The notes under the pieces were generated by a model that ran no database searches, had not been told where the DNA came from, and worked only from the letters and a program-made list of their open reading frames with translations. Both the position numbers and the translations under genes were made by a program. From CALBTQ01 sp036725605 (GTDB taxonomy: Bacteria > Lernaellota > Lernaellaia > Lernaellales > Lernaellaceae), in the NCBI GenBank assembly GCA_036725605.1, contig DAIMDW010000031.1, positions 6,232 to 70,231 of the forward strand: 64,000 nt of DNA, given 5' to 3'. Each line of letters begins with the position of its first letter. Within the stretch, counting starts at the first letter, position 1. Shown one piece after another: positions 16,338-22,964 of the stretch.

Positions 16338-17366
16338 ATGAACACCGCCGCCGAACAACGCCGTCCCTCCCTGCTGCGCGACCTGCGCGACAACGGTCCG
16401 ATCTGGTTCATCTACCTGATGGCCATTTCGCTGCTCAACTACGAACTGACCAACGTGCGACCCGAACACTACGCGGAGGTGGGCATACCGCTGTGGCGCT
16501 TTGCGATCACCGCCGTGTTTCCGTTGTTCTGGGTGATTGTCTATTTCTACTTCCGCGCCCGCGATTCGCAACGCCTGAAAAACCGTTGGCGGACCTTCGG
16601 GATCGTCGCCGGCGTGCTGTTGGGCCTGCCGCTGTTGGCCGTGATCGGCGCGCGCCCCAGCTACCTGACCGAACAGCAGATCGTCATGTTCTACGAGTAC
16701 GCGCAATTTTTGTGGGTGGCGCTCCTGCTGGCCCACGTGTGGTACACGCGCGGCTTTACGGCGGTCGCGTTGTTTTTCGGCGTCTGTTTTCTCTACGGCA
16801 TCTGCCTGGAAAACATGGGGATCATCATCGGCTACTTCGGCGAAAGCCACTACCGCCACTACCTCGGTTTGAGTCCGGAGTTTTATCTGCCCGCGCCCGC
16901 CGCGACGATGCTGGGTTGGTGCATCGTCTTTTACATCTGCATCTGGCTGGCCGAGTATCTCGGCGACAAGCTGCGCTTCGTGCGCGGTCGGCCGCTGCGC
17001 CTGGCGCTGCTGACCACGGCGATCGCGCTGAGCCTCGACATGCAGATCGACCCGCTCGCCTCGCTCTCGGGCCTGTGGTGGAAGTGGGATCCGCGCCTGC
17101 CCGGTTTCTGGCTGGGCGTGCCGTTCATCAATTACGTGGCCTGGGCCGCCGCGTTTCTGCCCTTCGCCTTCGCCTATTTTTATTACAAGGGCCGCGAAGA
17201 CCTGTCGCCCTGGCGGCGCAATCGTCGCTTGTTGCTCTGGGTGCCCTGGATGGTGCTGATCTGTCTGGCGATCGGCATGCCGATCATCATCCTCGCCGAG
17301 CGCGGCATCAGCGGACCGTCGTTTCAGATCGCCTTCGAATTCTGGGACAAGATCATGCCGTATTGA
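16338..17366 (+). CDS. Carotenoid biosynthesis-type membrane protein (DUF422/CruF-like)
   Basis: About 342 residues with eight or nine hydrophobic helices. The signature of the carotenoid biosynthesis (CruF/DUF422) family is visible near residues 233-275: LDMQIDPLASLSGLWWKW, then FWLGVPFINYVAWAAAF. Members hydrate or otherwise modify C40/C50 carotenoid ends. No other carotenoid gene is nearby, so substrate and role are uncertain. Of two ATGs (16329, 16338) the second is correctly spaced from GAGG. The last 12 codons are duplicated 201 bases downstream (see repeats). Confidence 0.6.
   Translation: MNTAAEQRRPSLLRDLRDNGPIWFIYLMAISLLNYELTNVRPEHYAEVGIPLWRFAITAVFPLFWVIVYFYFRARDSQRLKNRWRTFGIVAGVLLGLPLLAVIGARPSYLTEQQIVMFYEYAQFLWVALLLAHVWYTRGFTAVALFFGVCFLYGICLENMGIIIGYFGESHYRHYLGLSPEFYLPAPAATMLGWCIVFYICIWLAEYLGDKLRFVRGRPLRLALLTTAIALSLDMQIDPLASLSGLWWKWDPRLPGFWLGVPFINYVAWAAAFLPFAFAYFYYKGREDLSPWRRNRRLLLWVPWMVLICLAIGMPIIILAERGISGPSFQIAFEFWDKIMPY
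17327..17366 (+). repeat. 3'-end duplication, copy 1 (inside the CruF-like gene)
   Basis: The final codons of the gene, encoding IAFEFWDKIMPY and stop. Thirty-six bases (17327-17362) are identical to 17528-17563, then TAT here versus TAC there, then TGA in both. Confidence 0.85.
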
Positions 17367-17527
17367 TGCCGGAGAGACGGGAGTGAAGGTTGTTGGCTTT
17401 TACCCTCTCCCGGTGGGAGAGGGTCGGCCGTAGGCCGGGGCGAGGGCGATGCATAGTATAAAGATATTTTATCGGTGTGTTTCACGCTTTTGGCGAAGCC
17501 AAAGGTGTGCTGATTAAAATCGTTCCG

Positions 17528-17567
17528 GATCGCCTTCGAATTCTGGGACAAGATCATGCCGTACTGA
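17528..17567 (+). repeat. 3'-end duplication, copy 2 (displaced gene end)
   Basis: Repeats the final codons of the CruF-like gene, still in frame to its own TGA. The only change within the coding part is TAT to TAC, both Tyr. Confidence 0.85.
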
Positions 17568-17624
17568 TTGTTGAATGATAGCCTTCAAGCCCGTAGGGCG
17601 CAGGTCAATAGCGAAGGGCTTCAG

Positions 17625-17762
17625 AGATTGTCGATAAATGCGCCGATAGGCGACAAACAGCCCCATCAGGGGCGATAGAGGGTAGCCCGACCCGTAAGCG
17701 TCGGGCATTTTCCCCCAAGCTCTACACGCATTCACACTCAAGACGAGAAAATCGACAGTCTC
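17625..17762. mobile_element. MITE-like insertion with target-site duplication
   Basis: A 138-base segment with terminal inverted repeats AGATTGTCGA / TCGACAGTCT (one mismatch), flanked by the direct repeat TTCAG at 17620-17624 and 17763-17767. Removing it restores GAAGGGCTTCAGCCCTGG, close to GAAGGGCGAAGCCCTGG in the uninterrupted repeat copy near 139-155. It carries no coding capacity; its interior resembles 15569-15660. Confidence 0.65.
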
Positions 17763-17841
17763 TTCAGCCCTGGTATAAAAAGGACCAAATTAAAACAAAC
17801 CCCTGAAAGGGGTGCTGGACGTATTCACACCAATAAATGAA

Positions 17842-18588
17842 TTAAAGTTCCTGCCGGTTGAGCGCCCAGGCGGCCAGCAGGCAGCAGGCGAGGGCATAGT
17901 GCGCCGCGTAGACCAGCAACAGCGCGTACGTGCCGCCGACGCCGTGCAGTACGGTGAAATCCTTGAAGCTCAGGTAGAAAGTCGAGGTCGGCGGGCACAC
18001 CAGGTGCACCACGCGCGCCACGCCGTGCATGATGTCGAAAGCCGTCGGCGACAGCTTGGGGAACAAGCGGTTGATCGACTCGGCCGTGTAAAAATTATCC
18101 CACGCCAGCAACGCGACGATCCCCGCCAGAAAACGCGGCGCGAACTGCGCCAGCATCATCGCCAGCGCCATCACCGTCAGGTGCACCGGCAGCAGGTGCA
18201 GTTGGTACACCGCGTCGCGCCAGGACACCGCCGCGCCTTCGTGCCACGCGGCCAGCAGCAGCAACACGGTGAAGCCCGCCGCCACCAGCGCCAGGTACGC
18301 CAGAGCGCCCAGCAGCTTGCCGACGATCACCTCCAGCAAACTGATCGGCCGCGTTAACGTGCTGCGCAACGTGCCGTCCGCGCGATCGGCGTGCACCAGC
18401 GAGATGCCCAGCCAGATCGCCATCAGCCACAAAATCATCCGCGCCAGATTCTGCGCGGTCGACACCCACAGATCGCCCAGCGCGAAGGTCGCCGCGGCCA
18501 GCAAACCGATGATGAACGCGCCGGCGAAAAAGTACCGCGAGCGACTCAGGCGCAGCAGCGTGAAGCGGGCGACGGCGATGATCTTCAT
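17842..18588 (-). CDS. ABC transporter permease
   Basis: 248 residues with six hydrophobic segments (for example FFAGAFIIGLLAAATFALGD, ILWLMAIWLGISLV, LAYLALVAAGFTVLLLLAAW). It has the ABC-2-like layout, with a membrane-proximal N-terminus and the loop VHADRADGTLRSTLTRPIS between helices 2 and 3, typical of export permeases of the NosY/GldF kind. The ATG overlaps the ATPase stop (ATGA). Together they would form a two-component exporter. The substrate is unknown. Confidence 0.8.
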   Translation of the reverse strand: MKIIAVARFTLLRLSRSRYFFAGAFIIGLLAAATFALGDLWVSTAQNLARMILWLMAIWLGISLVHADRADGTLRSTLTRPISLLEVIVGKLLGALAYLALVAAGFTVLLLLAAWHEGAAVSWRDAVYQLHLLPVHLTVMALAMMLAQFAPRFLAGIVALLAWDNFYTAESINRLFPKLSPTAFDIMHGVARVVHLVCPPTSTFYLSFKDFTVLHGVGGTYALLLVYAAHYALACCLLAAWALNRQEL

Positions 18589-19505
18589 GCCTGCTCCTCC
18601 CGCCCGATCGCGCGGATGAAATAGTCCTCGAGCGCGATGCGCTCGGCCTGCGCCGACACCACGCGCCCGCCGGCCGCGGCGATTTTTTCGCTCAACGCCG
18701 CCAGCGCCGCCGTGTCGGGCACGGTCGTTTTCCACAGTCCGCCGTCGGCGCGCTCGGCGCCCGCCAACTCCGGCCCCGGCTCGCCGGGCAGCGCGAAACG
18801 CACCGCCAGCAGGCTGTTTTCGCCCAGCAGGTCGGCCAGCTTGCCCGCCGCACGCACGCGTCCGTTGTCCAGAATGCCCACGCGGTTGCACAGCCGCTCG
18901 ACCTCGCCCAGCAGGTGCGAGTTGATGAACAGCGTCGCGCCGCCCGCCGCCAGCTTGGCCAGCAGATCGCGCACGCGCTTGCGCCCCAGCGGATCCAGCC
19001 CGCGTGTCGGTTCGTCCAGGAAGATAATTTCCGGTTCGGCCAGAATCGCCGCCGCGATGCCCAGCCGCTGCTTCATGCCTTTGCTGTAGGTGCCGATGCG
19101 CCGGTCGGCCGCGTCGCCCAGTTCCACCAGCGTGAGCGTTTCGTCGATGCGCGCCGGCAGCCGCACGCCGTCCACCGCGCTGAGCCGGCCGAAGTAGGCC
19201 AGATGCTCGCGGCCGGTCGCGCCGGCGAACAGTTGCGGTTCCTCGGGCAGATACGCCGTGCGCGCGAACAACTCGTGACGCGACGGACGCTCGCGGCCCA
19301 GCACGCGCAGCGAACCGCCGCTGATGTGCGTCAGGCCCAGAATGCAACGCATCGCCGTCGTCTTGCCCGCGCCGTTCGCGCCCAGCAGGCCGAACACGTC
19401 GCCGCGCTGCACCTCGAAGGACACGTCGTCCAGCGCCAGCGTTTCCGCCCGCCGCGTCGCGAAGCGCTTGCTCACCCCGCGCAGTTGGATGACCGCGTCG
19501 CTCAT
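18585..19505 (-). CDS. ABC transporter ATP-binding protein
   Basis: 306 residues. Walker A is GLLGANGAGKTT, the Q-loop is at AYLPEEPQLF, the signature is YSKGMKQRLGIA, and Walker B with D-loop is IIFLDEPTRGLDPLGR, followed by the H-loop NSHLL. The C-terminal about 90 residues (after DNGRVRAAGKLADLL) match the accessory domain of CcmA/NatA-like export ATPases. It overlaps both neighbours by four bases and so belongs to the five-gene minus-strand operon. Confidence 0.93.
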   Translation of the reverse strand: MSDAVIQLRGVSKRFATRRAETLALDDVSFEVQRGDVFGLLGANGAGKTTAMRCILGLTHISGGSLRVLGRERPSRHELFARTAYLPEEPQLFAGATGREHLAYFGRLSAVDGVRLPARIDETLTLVELGDAADRRIGTYSKGMKQRLGIAAAILAEPEIIFLDEPTRGLDPLGRKRVRDLLAKLAAGGATLFINSHLLGEVERLCNRVGILDNGRVRAAGKLADLLGENSLLAVRFALPGEPGPELAGAERADGGLWKTTVPDTAALAALSEKIAAAGGRVVSAQAERIALEDYFIRAIGREEQA

Positions 19506-20101
19506 TGCGTCACCCTCCGCTGCGCGCGTCCGCCCTCCGGCGGCAGGTAGCCCTCGATGATCTCCCGCAATTGCATGTTGCCGCCGGACACGTATTTGTC
19601 CGTGGCGTAGCGGATGACGTTCGTGCCGTCCACGACGTAGATCGTCGGCGTGTTTTTCGCGCGGAATTTCGGGGCGCGCGTGCCGCCGCGATCGAACACG
19701 GTCAGCTTTTCGTTCAGGGAATATTTTTCCGCGAAGTGCCGGTGCGCGCTTTCGTCGCCGCCGGTGAACACGGTGACCAGCCGCAGGCGCCCGTCGGGAT
19801 AATCCTCGCGCCAGGCCTGCATCGCGCGCATCTGTTTGGCGCCCGCGCTACGCGTCGGATCGAGAAACACGAACACCCGCACCAGCCCGCGATCGAGCGC
19901 CGAATCGTAATACTCGCCGGCGAGGTTGGGCCCTTGCAGCAGCGGGGCGCGCGTGTTGAGCGGCAGGAGGTTGGGATTCTCCGCCCAGGTGGCGCGCTTC
20001 AGGCCCAGGTGCAGCGGAATGCCGATCAGCACGAACAGCGCCAACGCCGCCGCCGCGCGCCATCGATTGCCGCCGAGCCACTGCACCGCTTCCACGCTCA
20101 C
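19502..20101 (-). CDS. Membrane-anchored thioredoxin-fold protein lacking CxxC
   Basis: 199 residues. One N-terminal transmembrane helix (AAAALALFVLIGIPLHLGL) precedes a TlpA/AhpC-like domain: VRVFVFLDPTRSAGAKQM at the position where thioredoxins carry the active-site loop, then LRLVTVFTGGDE and NTPTIYVVDGTNVIRY with the cis-Pro motif TPT. No cysteine remains in the active-site region, so a redox role is unlikely. A binding or structural role is inferred. Overlaps of four bases with both neighbours place it in the operon with the ABC exporter. Confidence 0.65.
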   Translation of the reverse strand: MSVEAVQWLGGNRWRAAAALALFVLIGIPLHLGLKRATWAENPNLLPLNTRAPLLQGPNLAGEYYDSALDRGLVRVFVFLDPTRSAGAKQMRAMQAWREDYPDGRLRLVTVFTGGDESAHRHFAEKYSLNEKLTVFDRGGTRAPKFRAKNTPTIYVVDGTNVIRYATDKYVSGGNMQLREIIEGYLPPEGGRAQRRVTQ

Positions 20102-21336
20102 TCCTCCGGGTTGGGTAGGCTGACTTCCGGCGGCGACAGCGGTTCGGTCGCGCCCGCGTGTTTGGCGCGAATGGCCTTGGTCGTGCCGTGTTCATCCTCG
20201 AAGGCCTTCACTTTCTTCGAGAGTTCCGTGTCGGTCGGCACGCTCACGGTCAGCTCGACCAGATCGTAACGGAACCGGTTGCCGACCTCGCGCAGATCGG
20301 CCAGTTCCTTTTGCCAGCGTTCGATGTTCGTTTTGTAGCGGTCGTAGCGCGCCTGCAGCGACGCGTCGCCGGCCAGAAATTCGGCGATCTTCTCCTCGCC
20401 GCCGGCCTGCTTGTTCAGCGAATCGACGTACTTCTGGTAGCGCTTGATCTTGCGTTCCAGGATCTGCCGCTCGCCCTCGTCGGCGAATTTTTTGCCCGCC
20501 TCGACCAGCGTGACGTCCAGCCGCCCCACGTAGCGCCCCAACTCGTAAACGCTGACCACCGGCACGTCGTTGTTGTGTTGCACCTGGTGAGTGAGCATCT
20601 TGGCGTCGCGGCTTTTGATGACGAAGTCCACGCCCTCGACCGCCGTCAGCACCGCCTGAAGTTGTTCATAATCGAGGTTGGCCACCAGCACCAGCAGGTC
20701 GCATTCCTTGCGCAGCAGCGGCGCGTATTGCGCGGCGGCGGCCACCGGATCGGCGATGACGATCTGTGCGGGCCACGACAATTCCTCGAGCCCGATTTTC
20801 TTCCGGTCGCTGACCAGTCCGAGCAACCCCACGCGCAGCCCGCCGCGTTCGAGCACCAGCGTCGGCTGCCACAGCGGCTTGTTGGTCGCCGCGTCCAGCA
20901 CGTTCGCGCCCACGATCGGAATGTTCATGATCTGCGCGGCTTGCCGTAGCGGCGCGACGCCCAGCGCGTAATCCCGCGCGCCGAACAACACCGCGTCGTA
21001 ACCCGCGCGTTGATAGGCCTCGGCGATCAACGGCACGCGCAATTGTTCGACTTTGCGTTCCTCGTCGGTGTTGGGCTGCACCGGGAACAGAAAATCACCC
21101 GCTTCGATCGCCAGCAATCGCGCGCCGTCATTTTTCTTCCAGTCGGCGATCAGCCCGGCGCGCCGGTCGATGCCGCCGGAGATGCCGCCTTTGCAGCCGC
21201 AGTCGGCCAGTTCGCCCAGCGCGTCGTTGGTGAAGGCCAGCGTCACGCTCCGGCTCGGTTTCGCCGGCTGCGCCTGACAGCCGACCGCCAACGCGATCAA
21301 CAACAGCAACAAGAGAATGCGTGCGGTGTTATTCAT
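20098..21336 (-). CDS. Metallophosphatase/5'-nucleotidase-like lipoprotein
   Basis: 412 residues with a lipoprotein signal (LLLLIALAVGC, lipidated Cys20). The N-terminal half follows UshA-like metallophosphoesterases in outline: TLAFTNDALGELADCGC, then RRAGLIADW, AIEAGDFLF and AVLFGARDY. The usual metal-binding His and Asp residues are altered: the family motif (G)D-x-H appears as TNDALG, and GNHE appears as GARDY. Catalysis is therefore doubtful. A coiled region (about 285-350) follows. A CGCKGGISGG segment resembles Cys-rich loops of cytochrome-associated metallophosphatases. It may be a binding or assembly factor of the neighbouring exporter. Confidence 0.6.
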   Translation of the reverse strand: MNNTARILLLLLLIALAVGCQAQPAKPSRSVTLAFTNDALGELADCGCKGGISGGIDRRAGLIADWKKNDGARLLAIEAGDFLFPVQPNTDEERKVEQLRVPLIAEAYQRAGYDAVLFGARDYALGVAPLRQAAQIMNIPIVGANVLDAATNKPLWQPTLVLERGGLRVGLLGLVSDRKKIGLEELSWPAQIVIADPVAAAAQYAPLLRKECDLLVLVANLDYEQLQAVLTAVEGVDFVIKSRDAKMLTHQVQHNNDVPVVSVYELGRYVGRLDVTLVEAGKKFADEGERQILERKIKRYQKYVDSLNKQAGGEEKIAEFLAGDASLQARYDRYKTNIERWQKELADLREVGNRFRYDLVELTVSVPTDTELSKKVKAFEDEHGTTKAIRAKHAGATEPLSPPEVSLPNPEE

Positions 21337-22840
21337 CTTCTTCTTCGTCGGCCTGTGCGGCCCGGTTCAGAATTTCGGTGATCGGTTGACGGGGAACGAA
21401 CGGCGTCATCGCCACGCCGAACGCCGCGGCGCTGATCAACCGGCCCACGCCCGCCCGGATTTCCCAGGTCGGCAGCAGCCGGCCGCTCGCCGTCATGGTC
21501 GTGTCCAGCGCGACGATTCCCCGCTTCGCCGAGCCGGTCAGCGTCAAGAGCCGCGCCGACAGGCGACTCATGGAATCATAGCCCTCCTGGCGTGTCAAAC
21601 CGCGCGCCGTGCGCCAGCGGTGCCAATCCATGCACACAATGAAACGGTCGAGGCGTTTGCCGGCAAGGGCATTCAGGTCGATGCCCGTCTCCAGCAGATA
21701 GGCGTTTTCCTCCAGCGGCGCGGGCAGCGGCAGCGCCAGACCGACACGGCAACCCGGCGCGGCCCGACGAATCGCCGCGACGATCGTCTCCACCGCGTGG
21801 TTGATCTGCCCGGCCTGCGCTTTGCGCAACGCCGCGAAGGCCGCGTTGTCCAATCCCTGCGTGCGCCAGGCGAGTTTCTCGGCGGGCAGGACGCCCATCG
21901 TCGCGGGCCAGTCGATCTCGCCGCCTGCCGGTACGGTCGCCGCGTTGCGCGCCTGCTCGCTCATCCCTTCCCCCGGCGCGATGGCCAGATCGCGGTCGAG
22001 CCAGATCTCGTCGACGCCCGCGCGCGCCAGATCCTCGGCCAGCGCGGCCAGTTGCTTGATTTCGCCTTCGTCGAACAGGTTGCGGTGACGCTCGTCGGCG
22101 ACGAACGTTTTGCTTTGCTCGTCCCAACGTTGCTCGGCGCCCGCGCTTCCCTCGCGCGGCGGAACCGACCGCGTGGGCAACACGGCGATCAACTCCAGGT
22201 CGGCCTTGTGCGCGGCCGCGACCATCCGCGGTAAAACGTCGCCGCACACCGGCGCGGCCCGCGTCGCGAAGTAAGCCCCGTGGAGCGGCGGTTTTTTCAC
22301 CAGCCGATGCGCCGGGCGTCCGGGCAGCCGGTAGGCGTCGACCGCCAGCGCGTTGTAGCCGTTGCTCGCCAGAAACGAAGCCAGCCGCGCCAGTTCCCCG
22401 TCGTCGGCCTGCGCCAACCGCCCGAGCCACGCGACCAGCAAACGGCGTTCCTCGCGGCGTACGCGGGGCAGGGGCAGGGCTTCGCCGCCGGCCTTCTCGC
22501 GCGCCTGCTCCAGCCGCCGGCGCACCTCGGCGATCGCCGCCCCGGTCGGATACGTGCGCAGGTAATGCTCGAAGTGCGTGACCGCCGCCGCGTAGGCTTC
22601 CCGCCGGTACGCCGCCTCGCCGGCCTTGAACGTCGCGTCCGCCGCGAAGGGCTCGTTCGGGGCCGTGCGGTAGACGGTCATCATCTCGGTTTCGGCCCGC
22701 TGATAATCGCCCTGATAAAAATCGGTTAGCGCCCGGTCGTAGCGTTGGCGCGCGGACGGCTCCGCCGCGTCCGCCGACAGCCACGCGAGGCATCCGCAAA
22801 TAAGTAAGCACCATAAGGCGATTTGTCTGTTTTTTCGCAC
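21329..22840 (-). CDS. Secreted TPR protein with PgaB/GHL-like TIM barrel
   Basis: 503 residues. A signal peptide (CLLICGCLAWLSADA) is followed by TPR-like repeats at about 30-115 (FYQGDYQRAETEMMTVY, then AADATFKAGEAAYRREAYAAAVTHFEHYL). The C-terminal about 370 residues resemble glycoside-hydrolase-like barrels (GHL10/PgaB C-terminal): FLASNGYNALAVDAYRLPG, LIAVLPTRSVP, DLARAGVDEIWLDRDLAI and GKRLDRFIVCMDWHRW. This suggests binding or hydrolysis of an envelope polysaccharide. It is the first gene of the five-gene operon and overlaps the nucleotidase-like gene by eight bases. Confidence 0.6.
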   Translation of the reverse strand: MRKNRQIALWCLLICGCLAWLSADAAEPSARQRYDRALTDFYQGDYQRAETEMMTVYRTAPNEPFAADATFKAGEAAYRREAYAAAVTHFEHYLRTYPTGAAIAEVRRRLEQAREKAGGEALPLPRVRREERRLLVAWLGRLAQADDGELARLASFLASNGYNALAVDAYRLPGRPAHRLVKKPPLHGAYFATRAAPVCGDVLPRMVAAAHKADLELIAVLPTRSVPPREGSAGAEQRWDEQSKTFVADERHRNLFDEGEIKQLAALAEDLARAGVDEIWLDRDLAIAPGEGMSEQARNAATVPAGGEIDWPATMGVLPAEKLAWRTQGLDNAAFAALRKAQAGQINHAVETIVAAIRRAAPGCRVGLALPLPAPLEENAYLLETGIDLNALAGKRLDRFIVCMDWHRWRTARGLTRQEGYDSMSRLSARLLTLTGSAKRGIVALDTTMTASGRLLPTWEIRAGVGRLISAAAFGVAMTPFVPRQPITEILNRAAQADEEEDE

Positions 22841-22884
22841 GTTGTCTTCACTATCACCAAGTGGCCGTCGAGCGCAATCGGCAA

Positions 22885-22912
22885 TTGACAGTCGGTCGTC
22901 TTGTGCTATCTT
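22885..22912 (+). promoter_or_regulatory. Promoter of ileS
   Basis: TTGACA (22885-22890), 16-base spacer, TATCTT (22907-22912), 52 bases before the ATG, in the divergent gap between the minus-strand operon and ileS. Confidence 0.6.
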
Positions 22913-22964
22913 CTCTCTCCTAATTGTTCCGGCTCAAACGACTTGATAATGAGGTACGATTTCG

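Larger units (their letters stand above)
17367..17841. repeat. Composite intergenic repeat region
   Basis: Contains a Rho-terminator-like inverted unit (CCCTCTCCCGGTGGGAGAGGG, about 17403-17423), the TTTTGGCGAAGCCAAAGGTGTG palindrome, a copy of the upstream gene's 3' end (17528-17567), then a dispersed repeat (17583-17815) interrupted by a MITE-like insertion (17625-17762). No gene is supported. Confidence 0.7.

Noticed and set aside
17842..19347. 501-residue frame covering the permease and part of the ATPase
   Set aside because: The upstream 253 residues are a shadow of the ATPase gene in another frame. The permease starts at the ATG overlapping the ATPase stop.
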